Shown here: positions 18,385 to 27,664 of the stretch, in pieces | Numbering within the stretch: position 1 is the first letter of the stretch | How the letters are laid out: each line of letters starts with the position of its first letter | Assembly: GCA_902558815.1 (NCBI GenBank) | Contig: CACEFF010000005.1 | Coordinates: 1-64,000, forward strand | DNA: 64,000 nt | Reading direction: 5' to 3' | Origin: an uncultured Pelagibacteraceae bacterium | GTDB lineage: Bacteria > Pseudomonadota > Alphaproteobacteria > Pelagibacterales > Pelagibacteraceae | Translations under genes and position numbers: made by a program | Notes under the pieces: model-generated | What the model was told of the DNA's origin: nothing | The model's input: the letters and a program-made list of their open reading frames with translations, nothing else | Database searches by the model: none

Positions 18385-20275
18385 GCAAAATGTTACTTTT
18401 TATTAAATCTTCTTTAATTTCATCCAGAATAGCTGGATCATCTATTGTTGGTGGCATCTTATATTCAATATTATCAGCAATTTTTCTTATAGTACCTCTT
18501 AATATTTTCCCTGATCTTGTTTTTGGAAGTCTTTTAATCACTATTGCAACTTTAAATGCAGCCACAGGACCAATTTTATCTCTTACCATTTGAATACATT
18601 CTTTTGAAATTGTTTCATTATCTTTCTCAACACCTGCTTTCAATACAATAAGGCCTATAGGCAATTGACCTTTTAATTTATCTGCAATTCCAAGAACTGC
18701 GCACTCAGCTACAGATTGATGTTCAGATAAAACTTCTTCTATTGCGCCTGTAGACAATCTATGACCAGCTACATTTATGATGTCATCTGTTCGTGACATA
18801 ATCCAAATATATCCATCCTCATCAATGTGTCCTGCATCATAGGTTTGATAATAACCATCATAGTTTGACATATAATTTTCTTTATATCTTTTATCAGCAT
18901 TCCAAAGAGTTGGAAAAGTTCCAGGAGGTAAGGGTAGTTTTACAACTATATCTCCCATTTCGTTTGGTTTAGCTAAAGTTTGATCTGATTTAATAATTTG
19001 CACATCATAACCAGGAACAGCTTTGCACGCTGAACCATATTTAGTTTGCATCATTTCAATTCCAGTACAATTTGAGCTGATCGCCCAACTAGTTTCAGTC
19101 TGCCACCAGTGATCAATCACAGGAACTTTTAATAAATTTTCTGCCCACTTGATTGTATCTGGATCTGCTCTTTCCCCAGCAAGAAATAGACTTTCAAATT
19201 TAGATAGATCATACTTAGAAAAAAATTTTCCTTCAGGGTCTTCTTTCTTAATTGCCCTAAATGCAGTAGGAGCAGTAAATAAAGATTTTACTTTATAATC
19301 AGAAATGATTTTCCAAAATGCACCAGCATCTGGAGTACCTACTGGTTTACCTTCAAATAAAACAGTAGTGCATCCTTTAAACAAAGGAGCATAAACAATA
19401 TACGAATGCCCAACAATCCAACCAATGTCACTTGCTGACCACCAAATATCTCCTGCATCTATGTTGTAAATATTTTTCATGGTCCATTTTAATGCAACTA
19501 TATGACCACCAATATCTCTTACTATTCCTTTAGGAGTGCCCGTGGTCCCAGATGTATATAGAATATAGGCGAATTCATTTGAATTCATTTCAACACAATC
19601 AACTTCATTTGCTTTTGAAACCACTTCTTCCCAACTTACCTCTTTTGGAGCATTTAATTTTACTTCATGACCTGATCTTTGAAATAAAATCATTTTATCA
19701 ATTTTGTGATTAGCAAATTTAATTGCTTCATCTACTAACGGTTTGTATTCTACAGTCCTTCCAGGCTCAAAACCACATGAAGCAGTAACCAATACTTTTG
19801 CTTTACTATCATCAATTCTACTTGCAAGTTCGTTAGAGGCAAATCCACCAAAGACCACAGAATGAATTGCTCCTATCCTTGCACAAGCAAGCATAGCCAC
19901 TACGGCCTCTGGTATCATAGGCATATAAATGATAACTCTATCTCCTTTATTAACTCCTTGATCTTTCAATGCTCCTGAAAATTTTGAAACTTTTGATCTT
20001 AATTCTTCATAAGTGAATTTACTTTTGTTACCAGTGATAGGACTATCATATATTAGTGCAGTTCTTTTACCATTACCCTGATCGATGTGAATATCTAGTG
20101 CATTATAACAAGTGTTTGTTACGCCATCTTCGTACCATTTGTAGAAAGGAGGGTTTGATTTATTTAAAATTTTAGTTGGTTTTCTAAACCAAAAAATGTC
20201 ATTTGCTGCTTCACTCCAAAATTTTTCTGGATTATTAATCGATTGTTCGTAAATTTTGTTGAATTTGTCAGACAT
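18377..20275 (-). CDS. prpE: Propionyl-/acetyl-CoA synthetase (PrpE-like)
   Basis: AMP-binding motif YILYTSGTTGTPKGIVRD, ACARIGAIHSVVFGGFAS; N-terminus SINNPEKFW...NPPFYKWYEDGVTNTCYNALD resembles PrpE more than Acs; KTRSGKILR. Confidence 0.85.
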   Translation of the reverse strand: MSDKFNKIYEQSINNPEKFWSEAANDIFWFRKPTKILNKSNPPFYKWYEDGVTNTCYNALDIHIDQGNGKRTALIYDSPITGNKSKFTYEELRSKVSKFSGALKDQGVNKGDRVIIYMPMIPEAVVAMLACARIGAIHSVVFGGFASNELASRIDDSKAKVLVTASCGFEPGRTVEYKPLVDEAIKFANHKIDKMILFQRSGHEVKLNAPKEVSWEEVVSKANEVDCVEMNSNEFAYILYTSGTTGTPKGIVRDIGGHIVALKWTMKNIYNIDAGDIWWSASDIGWIVGHSYIVYAPLFKGCTTVLFEGKPVGTPDAGAFWKIISDYKVKSLFTAPTAFRAIKKEDPEGKFFSKYDLSKFESLFLAGERADPDTIKWAENLLKVPVIDHWWQTETSWAISSNCTGIEMMQTKYGSACKAVPGYDVQIIKSDQTLAKPNEMGDIVVKLPLPPGTFPTLWNADKRYKENYMSNYDGYYQTYDAGHIDEDGYIWIMSRTDDIINVAGHRLSTGAIEEVLSEHQSVAECAVLGIADKLKGQLPIGLIVLKAGVEKDNETISKECIQMVRDKIGPVAAFKVAIVIKRLPKTRSGKILRGTIRKIADNIEYKMPPTIDDPAILDEIKEDLIKSNILHE

Positions 20276-20420
20276 TTAAAATTTGATTCGTTATTGCTCT
20301 TTTTTAGATTTTTAACTTTAAAAGTGTATTTAATTTTAAAAAGTAAGTAAAATCAATGCTTATTAATGGTAATTTTGTCTTCTATTAACTGCTTTAATTT
20401 GGTATTTAACGCACAACTTT

Positions 20421-20456
20421 GGCTTAGGGAAGCCTAAGCCTAGTTTATATAAACTA
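20421..20456 (+). promoter_or_regulatory. Two adjacent symmetric elements upstream of the opsin gene
   Basis: GGCTTAGG-GAAG-CCTAAGCC (20421-20440) immediately followed by the 16-bp palindrome TAGTTTATATAAACTA (20441-20456), 35 bp before the opsin ATG. Confidence 0.6.
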
Positions 20457-20490
20457 ACAAAGTAAAAACTAACTAAAGAGGGAGTTTTTT

Positions 20491-21264
20491 ATGAAAAAAC
20501 TTAAACTGTTTGCTTTTACAGCTGTTGCCCTAATGGGTGTTACAACTGTGGCAAACGCTGCGACCGCTATGTTAGCGCAAGATGACTTCGTTGGAATATC
20601 TTTTTGGATAATTTCAATGGGTATGTTGGCTGCAACAGCTTTTTTCTTTATGGAAAGAAGTTCTGTTAATCCAGCATGGAAAACATCTGTGACAGTAGCT
20701 GGTCTAGTAACTGGTATTGCTTTTATCCATTACATGTACATGAGAGATGTTTGGGTAAGTACTGGTGATTCACCAACAGTATACAGATATATTGACTGGT
20801 TAATTACTGTGCCATTACAGATGATAGAATTCTACTTAATTCTAGTAGCTGTAAGAAAAGCAAACTCTGGAATTTTCTGGAGATTGTTAATTGGTTCATT
20901 AGTAATGTTAATCGGAGGATATCTAGGAGAAGCTGGATACATCAACGCTACACTTGGTTTCGTTATCGGTATGGCAGGTTGGGTATACATACTCTATGAA
21001 ATATTCTCAGGTGAAGCTGGAAAAGCTGCTTCAAAAAGTGGAAACAAAGCTCTTGTTACCGCGTTTGGTGCAATGAGAATGATTGTTACAGTAGGTTGGG
21101 CGATTTACCCATTAGGTTACGTATTTGGTTACCTAACTGGTGGAGTAGATGCTAACTCACTTAACGTTGTTTACAACTTAGCTGACTTTATTAATAAAAT
21201 TGCATTTGGTCTAGTAATCTGGGCTGCTGCAGTTTCAGGTGGAGCTGGCGCAAGAAGCAGATAA
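20491..21264 (+). CDS. Proteorhodopsin, blue-type (Gln at position equivalent to 105)
   Basis: YRYIDWLITVPLQMIEFYLIL (Asp97, Gln105, Glu108 equivalents), FIHYMYMRD, retinal Lys in NLADFINKIAFGLVIW; SD AGAGGGAG upstream. Confidence 0.98.
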   Translation: MKKLKLFAFTAVALMGVTTVANAATAMLAQDDFVGISFWIISMGMLAATAFFFMERSSVNPAWKTSVTVAGLVTGIAFIHYMYMRDVWVSTGDSPTVYRYIDWLITVPLQMIEFYLILVAVRKANSGIFWRLLIGSLVMLIGGYLGEAGYINATLGFVIGMAGWVYILYEIFSGEAGKAASKSGNKALVTAFGAMRMIVTVGWAIYPLGYVFGYLTGGVDANSLNVVYNLADFINKIAFGLVIWAAAVSGGAGARSR

Positions 21265-21286
21265 TAACTGTTTAAATTAAATTTAT

Positions 21287-21322
21287 AGGGCGAGTATGTT
21301 TTGCATACTTGCCCTATTTTTT
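21287..21322 (+). terminator. Intrinsic-terminator-like hairpin between proteorhodopsin and ferredoxin
   Basis: AGGGCGAGTATG-TTTT-GCATACTTGCCCT (12-bp stem with one G-T), then ATTTTTTTT. Confidence 0.85.
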
Positions 21323-21343
21323 TTAACCTCTATAAAGATTTTA

Positions 21344-21664
21344 ATGCCTAAAATAACTTATATAACTTCAGATGCTAAAAATTATACTATTGATGTAGAT
21401 AATGGTTTAACGGTTATGGAGGGAGCGGTTCAAAATGATATTCCTGGCATTGATGCAGATTGTGGTGGCGGTATGGCATGTGCAACTTGCCATGTTTATG
21501 TCACAGAAGATTGGTTTGATAAGCTCCCAAAAAAAGAAGATGGTGAAGAGGATATGATTGATATGGCTTTTGAACCAAAATCAAATAGCAGACTAAGTTG
21601 CCAACTTATAGTCTCAGATGAACTTGATGGTCTGGTTGTAAATATTCCGTCTAAGCAAGGGTAA
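21344..21664 (+). CDS. 2Fe-2S ferredoxin
   Basis: [17 protein letters not shown] with downstream SCQL. ATG at 21344 (MPKITY) preferred; the 21296 start lies in the terminator hairpin. Confidence 0.93.
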   Translation: MPKITYITSDAKNYTIDVDNGLTVMEGAVQNDIPGIDADCGGGMACATCHVYVTEDWFDKLPKKEDGEEDMIDMAFEPKSNSRLSCQLIVSDELDGLVVNIPSKQG

Positions 21665-22681
21665 ATGAATAAAACTGATGCATTAATAATTGGAGCTGGT
21701 CCAACAGGGTTATTTACTGCTCATCAATTAAAATTGATTGGTCTTAATTGTGAAGTAGTTGACAATCTAGATAAAATTGGTGGTCAATGCATTGAGCTGT
21801 ATCCAGATAAACCAATTTATGACATTCCAGCAGTTCCTGAATGTACTGGTGAAGAATTAACAAATAATTTGATAAATCAATTAAAGCCTTTTGGTATCAA
21901 ATTTCATTTAAGTGAAAGAGTAGAAGAGGTAAAAAAAGAAAATAATAACTGGATTGTTAAAACGAATAATGGAAAGTCTTTTTCTACCCCAAATGTTATA
22001 ATTGCTGGCGGAGTAGGCTCTTTTGAACCAAGGAAATTTCCACCAAAAGAGTGTGAAAAATTTGAGAATAAATCAATTTTTTACTCTGTAAAAGACAAAA
22101 AAATATTTGATGGAAAAACAGTTTCAATTTTTGGAGGTGGAGACAGTGCTTTAGATTGGGCTGTTGAACTATCAAAAATTTCAAATGTAAACTTAGTACA
22201 TAGAAGAGAAGAATTTAGGGGAGCACAAGCCACATTAGATAAGGTTAAAGAATTAACAAAATCTGGAAAAATTAATCTATTAACAAAATACCAATTGGTT
22301 AATGTTAATGGATCTAATAAATTAGAAAGTATTGATATCAAAAATGATGATGGAGAGATCAAAAACCTAAAAACTGACTATGCTTTAGGTTTTTTTGGTT
22401 TAATAATGCAACTTGGACCAATAGCCAATTGGGGACTTAATATTGATAAAAAAACTATTGAAGTAGATACAGAAAAGTTTGAAACAAATCAAAAAGGTAT
22501 TTATGCAGTTGGGGATATTTGTACTTATCCAGGAAAATTAAAACTTATCTTATCAGGTTTTCATGAAGGAGCTTTGGCTGCTCGAGCATGCTTTAAATTA
22601 GCAAGACCAAATGAAAAATACAGATTTGAATTTACCACTACTTCTTCAAATTTATTAAAAAGACTTGGTAAAAAGGAGTGA
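21665..22681 (+). CDS. Thioredoxin-reductase-like ferredoxin-NAD(P)+ reductase
   Basis: LIIGAGPTGLFTAHQL, VSIFGGGDSALDWAVEL, GIYAVGDICTYPGKLKLILSGFHEGALAA; YumC-type FNR lacking the CxxC redox motif. Confidence 0.9.
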   Translation: MNKTDALIIGAGPTGLFTAHQLKLIGLNCEVVDNLDKIGGQCIELYPDKPIYDIPAVPECTGEELTNNLINQLKPFGIKFHLSERVEEVKKENNNWIVKTNNGKSFSTPNVIIAGGVGSFEPRKFPPKECEKFENKSIFYSVKDKKIFDGKTVSIFGGGDSALDWAVELSKISNVNLVHRREEFRGAQATLDKVKELTKSGKINLLTKYQLVNVNGSNKLESIDIKNDDGEIKNLKTDYALGFFGLIMQLGPIANWGLNIDKKTIEVDTEKFETNQKGIYAVGDICTYPGKLKLILSGFHEGALAARACFKLARPNEKYRFEFTTTSSNLLKRLGKKE

Positions 22682-23304
22682 TAGAACTTTTTTCAGCAAA
22701 TACACCTAATGGAAAAAAGATTAGTATTATGCTTGAGGAAATTGGTTATGAATATAAAACCATTAAGATAGATCTTGATAAAGGCGAACAATTTAAACCT
22801 GAGTTTAAAAAGATTAGTCCATTAAGCAAAATCCCAGTAATTATTGATAAAAATAAAAATAAAACAATTTTTGAGTCTGGTGCAATTTTAATGTATTTGG
22901 CGGAGGAAAGTGGAAAATTTTATGATCAAGAAAACAGACTAAAGATAAATCAGTGGTTAATGGCTCAGATGGGATATGTAGGACCAATGTTAGGTCAACA
23001 CCATCAATTTCATCATTACAATCCAGGAAAAAGTAAATTTGGAGAAGAAAGATATTTCAAAATTGCAGAAAGAATTTACGCTGAACTAGATGAAAGATTA
23101 TCAAATTCAAAATTTTTATCAGGTAATGATTATACAATAGCAGATATTGGAACCTTCCCATGGATTGCTAGGCATGAATGGCATGATATAGGGCTCTCTA
23201 ATTATAAAAACTTGACAAGATGGTACAATGATATTTCTAAAAGAGAGGCTGTAATAAAAGGTTTTTCTTTTATGAATAAAAATGAAGTTATACCAAAACC
23301 TTAA
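22678..23304 (+). CDS. Glutathione S-transferase family protein
   Basis: GTG start overlapping upstream stop; TPNGKKISIMLEEIGYEY, KIPVIIDKN, ESGAILMYLAE, YTIADIGTFPWIARHEWHDI. Confidence 0.92.
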   Translation: MIELFSANTPNGKKISIMLEEIGYEYKTIKIDLDKGEQFKPEFKKISPLSKIPVIIDKNKNKTIFESGAILMYLAEESGKFYDQENRLKINQWLMAQMGYVGPMLGQHHQFHHYNPGKSKFGEERYFKIAERIYAELDERLSNSKFLSGNDYTIADIGTFPWIARHEWHDIGLSNYKNLTRWYNDISKREAVIKGFSFMNKNEVIPKP

Positions 23305-23405
23305 TTTACTGAATTTAATAATCTAAATAAAGAAGCAAAAATTCCATATCCAGACAATTCAATTAACAAAACTACTATAATTATAAATACTAATTTTTTA
23401 TTCAT
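23301..23405 (-). CDS. Small predicted membrane protein (34 aa, not in ORF track)
   Basis: My own translation: MNKKLVFIIIVVLLIELSGYGIFASLFRLLNSVN*. Start overlaps the preceding ORF stop as ATGA. Confidence 0.5.
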   Translation of the reverse strand: MNKKLVFIIIVVLLIELSGYGIFASLFRLLNSVN

Positions 23406-23530
23406 CTAGTAAACACAAATAATAATAATAGAATCCAAAAAAAACCATAATAAAAGTAAATGTATTTTTTAGTAAAATTGTAAGTGATTGGATTATGAGC
23501 TTGTTTATTTTTTCTCTTTTTTTTAGTCAT
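23402..23530 (-). CDS. Small basic single-pass membrane protein (42 aa)
   Basis: Internal start in ORF 23402..23590: MTKKKRKNKQAHNPITYNFTKKYIYFYYGFFWILLLLFVFTR*. ATGACTAA overlaps dksA stop by 8 nt. Confidence 0.5.
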   Translation of the reverse strand: MTKKKRKNKQAHNPITYNFTKKYIYFYYGFFWILLLLFVFTR

Positions 23531-24047
23531 CTGCATGAACCTTTTCATTTTTTTCGTGCTTCTCCTGTGCCGCAATTGTATATTTTGCAACAGGTCTTGC
23601 CATTAGTCTTTTTAACCCAATTGGTTCAGCTGTATCTAAACAAAAACCGTAGGTTTCATCTTTAATTCTTAGCAAAGCCTTATCAATTTCTGAAATTAGT
23701 TTGATTTGTCTATTAATAGCTTTCATCTCAACGTTCTTGTCAGTGTAAGAACTGGCTTGATCTACAATATCAGCAGAGATACTATTATCATCCATACTTC
23801 CGTTGTAAAGTGCCTCATTATTTGCTTTAACAAGTTCTTTTTTCCACTCTTGTAATTTCATTCTAAAAAACACTTTATGTTTTTCACACATGTACTTCTC
23901 AGTATCTTTTGGAGTATATGTCTTAGAAATTTTTATGGGGCCTTTATTTGCCTCTTTTTGCTTAACAACAACTTTTGTTTTTGGTTTACTTGGAGATTTA
24001 GTCTTGGCTTTTGTAACCTTTTTTTTTACTTTACTGGTTTTAGGCAT
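23523..24047 (-). CDS. dksA: DksA/TraR-type transcription factor
   Basis: Coiled-coil and degenerate Zn-finger YGFCLDTAEPIGLKRLMARPVAKYTIAAQEKHE; Lys-rich N-terminal extension. Confidence 0.88.
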   Translation of the reverse strand: MPKTSKVKKKVTKAKTKSPSKPKTKVVVKQKEANKGPIKISKTYTPKDTEKYMCEKHKVFFRMKLQEWKKELVKANNEALYNGSMDDNSISADIVDQASSYTDKNVEMKAINRQIKLISEIDKALLRIKDETYGFCLDTAEPIGLKRLMARPVAKYTIAAQEKHEKNEKVHADD

Positions 24048-24120
24048 TTTTTAAATTTGAATTCGAGGGAGTATATTCAGCAAAATAGGGGTGTCAAGCA
24101 AGGTTAATTATTGTAAATAA

Positions 24121-25518
24121 TTGATTATGAATGTTTTAAATAGAAATATTAATAATACTTTTTTTATTTTTGCTTTATCACATTTAGTTATTTGGACGGT
24201 TGTCCCTTCTTTAACAAATAAAAATTTACCTCTAGATACAATTGAAGCACTTGCTTGGGGAAGTAATTTAGACTGGGGTTTTAATAAACACCCTCCAATT
24301 AGTGCCTTTTTTCCAGAAGTAATTTATCAAATTTTTGGTCCACAGGACTGGGCTTACTATTTGTTAAGCCAATTATTTGTTTTAGTTGCTTTCTATTTTG
24401 TATTTAAATTCTCATCAGAATTTTTGGGTAATGTCAAATTAAGCTTAATTTCAGTATTATTATTAGAGGCTATATATTTTTATAATTTTACTACTCCAGA
24501 ATTTAATGTGAATGTTTGCCAATTACCTTTTTGGTCTTTAGTTGTTTATTATTCTTGGAAAATTTATGAAACAAATAAAATCAAATTCATAGACTGCTTT
24601 TTAGTTGGATTATTTGCTGCTTTAGGATTTTTATCTAAATATTTATTTATATATTTATTGATATCTATTGATCTACTTTTTGTTTGGTTAATTTTTATTA
24701 AAAAAACTAAAAAGTTTGATTTTAAATACTTAATTACCTTAGAGGTGTTTATCGTTTTATTAATTCCACACTTAATTTGGCTTTTCAATAATGATTTTAT
24801 AACTATTACTTACGGTTTGAAGAGAACAGGTTTAGAGGGCTCAGGGATTTTAGACCATCTAAAATACCCATCAATTTTTTTGTTCAAACAAATAGGAATA
24901 CTAATCCCGTTTTTCTTTTTAATTTTTCTATTAATAAAAAAGTTTAAAACTAAAATTAATTTTAAAGATAAAAAGTTAATTTTTTTAATTTTTATAACTA
25001 TCTTACCAATTCTTTTGATGTTTATTACTTCATTTGTCACAGGATCAAAAATTAGAACAATGTGGATGACCCCATTTTATTTATTTTTTGGAGTGTTTTT
25101 TGTTTATATCTTTAAATTACAAATTAATTTTAAAAAAATTAATTCTTTTTTATATGGTTTTATTTTTTTATTCTTTTTGTCTCCAGGGATATATTCTTAT
25201 ATTTCAATCAAACAGACAGATAAAAGAACAGATTATTTTGGGAGGGATATAGCGAATCTTGTTGAGAGAAGATGGAATAAAAATTTTTCAAACGAAATAA
25301 AGTATGTAGTAGGTGATGAATGGTATGCAGGTAATTTATCTTACCACATTTCTTCAAGACCTAAATGGTTTTTAGATTTAAAAGACAAAACAAATAAATT
25401 GGATCCAAATGGTGGAGTTATTTATGTTGGTAACCCTGAAATATTAAAAGACATATGTCCAGGAGATTTTGGAAAAATTAACAAACACGGTTATTGTATG
25501 ATTGGTTCCAGATATTAA
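24121..25518 (+). CDS. GT39/ArnT-like integral membrane glycosyltransferase
   Basis: Multi-TM protein with LPLDTIEALAWGSNLDWGFNKHPPISAFF (luminal-loop Asp motif typical of GT-C enzymes). Confidence 0.75.
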   Translation: MIMNVLNRNINNTFFIFALSHLVIWTVVPSLTNKNLPLDTIEALAWGSNLDWGFNKHPPISAFFPEVIYQIFGPQDWAYYLLSQLFVLVAFYFVFKFSSEFLGNVKLSLISVLLLEAIYFYNFTTPEFNVNVCQLPFWSLVVYYSWKIYETNKIKFIDCFLVGLFAALGFLSKYLFIYLLISIDLLFVWLIFIKKTKKFDFKYLITLEVFIVLLIPHLIWLFNNDFITITYGLKRTGLEGSGILDHLKYPSIFLFKQIGILIPFFFLIFLLIKKFKTKINFKDKKLIFLIFITILPILLMFITSFVTGSKIRTMWMTPFYLFFGVFFVYIFKLQINFKKINSFLYGFIFLFFLSPGIYSYISIKQTDKRTDYFGRDIANLVERRWNKNFSNEIKYVVGDEWYAGNLSYHISSRPKWFLDLKDKTNKLDPNGGVIYVGNPEILKDICPGDFGKINKHGYCMIGSRY

Positions 25519-25521
25519 ATT

Positions 25522-26391
25522 ATGAAAATAAAAATTTTGATACCCATTTATAACGATTGGCAGTCTATTTCCAAATTATTAGACGAGATCAATTTAAACA
25601 TATTAAATTTAGATTATGAAGTTTCAGTTGTTATTGTTAATGATGCGTCAAATCATGATCGACAAGATGAAGAAAAAAATTTAGAAAATATTAGATCAAT
25701 TAAAATTTTAAACATGAAGATTAATCAAGGTCACGCAAGATGTATTGCTACAGGATTAAAATATATCTATGAAAAAGAAGATTTTGATTATGTTATTCCT
25801 ATGGACGGAGATGGTGAAGACAGACCTGAAGAAATTAAGGAATTTTTAAATAAAATTAAAGACTCTAATAATAAAGCTTTAGTAGGAGAAAGAATTAAAA
25901 GATCTGAAAATTTAATTTTTCAAACTTGTTATCAATTACATAAGTTAATTACTCTAACGTTTACTGGCAAATCTATTAAATTTGGTAATTTTACTTGTTT
26001 ACCAAAAGCAACTGTAGAAAAGTTGATTAATGATAAATCTACTTGGAATAGTTTTTCAGGCTCATTGATGAAAGTAGAAAATGATTTAATTTCATTACCT
26101 TCAACTAGAGGCACAAGATATTTTGGTCCTTCTAAGATGAGTTTCTATAATTTAATTAAACATTCACTTTCTATTATTAGTGTTTTCAAAAAAACATTTT
26201 TAATACGATCAGCTATTTTTATAATTTTTTATATTTTATTAATCAAAAGCAATGCCTCAATAATAACTAGTATTCCTCTAGTTTTTTTACTAATAGCTGT
26301 ATATTCAATTTCCAATTTAGCCTTAAGAGAAAATATGGATGAATTTGATAAGGCTTTATTAAATATAAATAATATTGAAAATATTAAATAG
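25522..26391 (+). CDS. GT2 family glycosyltransferase (DPM/ArnC-like)
   Basis: ILIPIYNDWQSISKLLDEIN, VVIVNDASND-like motif, VIPMDGDGEDRPEEI, C-terminal TM helices. Confidence 0.85.
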   Translation: MKIKILIPIYNDWQSISKLLDEINLNILNLDYEVSVVIVNDASNHDRQDEEKNLENIRSIKILNMKINQGHARCIATGLKYIYEKEDFDYVIPMDGDGEDRPEEIKEFLNKIKDSNNKALVGERIKRSENLIFQTCYQLHKLITLTFTGKSIKFGNFTCLPKATVEKLINDKSTWNSFSGSLMKVENDLISLPSTRGTRYFGPSKMSFYNLIKHSLSIISVFKKTFLIRSAIFIIFYILLIKSNASIITSIPLVFLLIAVYSISNLALRENMDEFDKALLNINNIENIK

Positions 26392-27664
26392 CTTTAATTT
26401 TTGGTAAAGAATAAAAGTCAGCTGTATCTATTTTAGAAGAATATTGTCTTCGCATATTCCATTTTTTTTGAATACCAGCACTTGCGAGACTTAAAGTTGA
26501 TCTACCATATCTATAATTGGTATTATCAATTGATTGCATTAAATTATTTATCTTTTCATCTTTTTCAGATGAAAATAAATTTTTTCTACCATCATCGTTA
26601 CGTAATCCTGTTAGCATGACACCTGCTTTTTGATACTGATAACCATTTTTAAAAATATTTTCTAAAATAGAAACAGCAGTTTTAACAATTTCAATACTAT
26701 TGTTTGTTGCAATTGGAAAATCAATTGTCTTTGCATTTGAATAATAACCAAAGTTTCTTTGAAAAGGACTAGTTCTAACAAAAATAGTAATTGCTTTAGC
26801 AACTAAAGATTCTGATCTAATTTTTTCAGATGCATTCAAACAATAATTTGCAACAGCTTCTTTTAATTCTTGAAATTTTTCAATTCTTTTTCCAAATGAT
26901 CTCGAGACAACACAACTCTTTCTTTTTGTTTGTGTAGTTTCTAAATTAATACAAGGAATGCCTCTAAGCTCCATTGCAGTTCTTGAGCCTAAAACATTGG
27001 AAGATTTTTTAATCCAAGTGTTAGATTTATTTTTAAGTTGTTTAGCATTATAAATTCCATTTTTTTGATAAAATTTTGTAAGCTGTCTACCAACACCCCA
27101 TACATCATTTATTTCTACTTTTTCGAGAATAGGATCTAAATTTTCTATTCCAATTAAACTGGTAACACCTGATTGTTTTTTCTTTGCAATATGATTTGCA
27201 ACTTTACTTAAAGTTTTTGTTTTAGCAATTCCAATACTAGTTGGGATCCCAGTCCATTGTAAAATTGTTTCTCTAATTTCTTTTCCAACTTTTTCTACTT
27301 CGCTATCAGGAAAATTTGATAAATCTAAAAATGCCTCATCAATTGAATAAACTTCTATTTCTGAATTAAATCTTTTAAGTGTTCTCATTACTCTTCTGGA
27401 TAAGTCTCCATATAAAGAATAATTTGATGAAAAGACTTCAACTTTATTTTTAAGAATAATATCTTTTGCTTTAAAGTAAGGTTCGCCCATTTTAATTCCC
27501 AAAGCCTTTGCTTCATTTGATCTTGATATAATACAACCATCATTATTGGATAAAACAACAACGGGTTTTCTTCTTATTCTAGGATTGAATAATCTTTCAC
27601 AAGAAACATAAAAAGAATTACAATCAACTAAAGCTAATTTTCTAGTACGTTGAATGGATAACAT
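26384..27664 (-). CDS. umuC: Y-family DNA polymerase V catalytic subunit UmuC
   Basis: ALVDCNSFYVSCERLFNPRIRRKPVVVLSNNDGCIISRSNEAKALGI, YSIDEAFLDLS, GIPTSIGIAKTKTLSKVANHIAKK. Confidence 0.97.
   Translation of the reverse strand: MLSIQRTRKLALVDCNSFYVSCERLFNPRIRRKPVVVLSNNDGCIISRSNEAKALGIKMGEPYFKAKDIILKNKVEVFSSNYSLYGDLSRRVMRTLKRFNSEIEVYSIDEAFLDLSNFPDSEVEKVGKEIRETILQWTGIPTSIGIAKTKTLSKVANHIAKKKQSGVTSLIGIENLDPILEKVEINDVWGVGRQLTKFYQKNGIYNAKQLKNKSNTWIKKSSNVLGSRTAMELRGIPCINLETTQTKRKSCVVSRSFGKRIEKFQELKEAVANYCLNASEKIRSESLVAKAITIFVRTSPFQRNFGYYSNAKTIDFPIATNNSIEIVKTAVSILENIFKNGYQYQKAGVMLTGLRNDDGRKNLFSSEKDEKINNLMQSIDNTNYRYGRSTLSLASAGIQKKWNMRRQYSSKIDTADFYSLPKIKAI

Noticed and set aside
21296-21343. Extended N-terminus of ferredoxin ([16 protein letters not shown])
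   Set aside because: It translates the terminator hairpin and T-tract; the ATG at 21344 fits ferredoxin N-termini.
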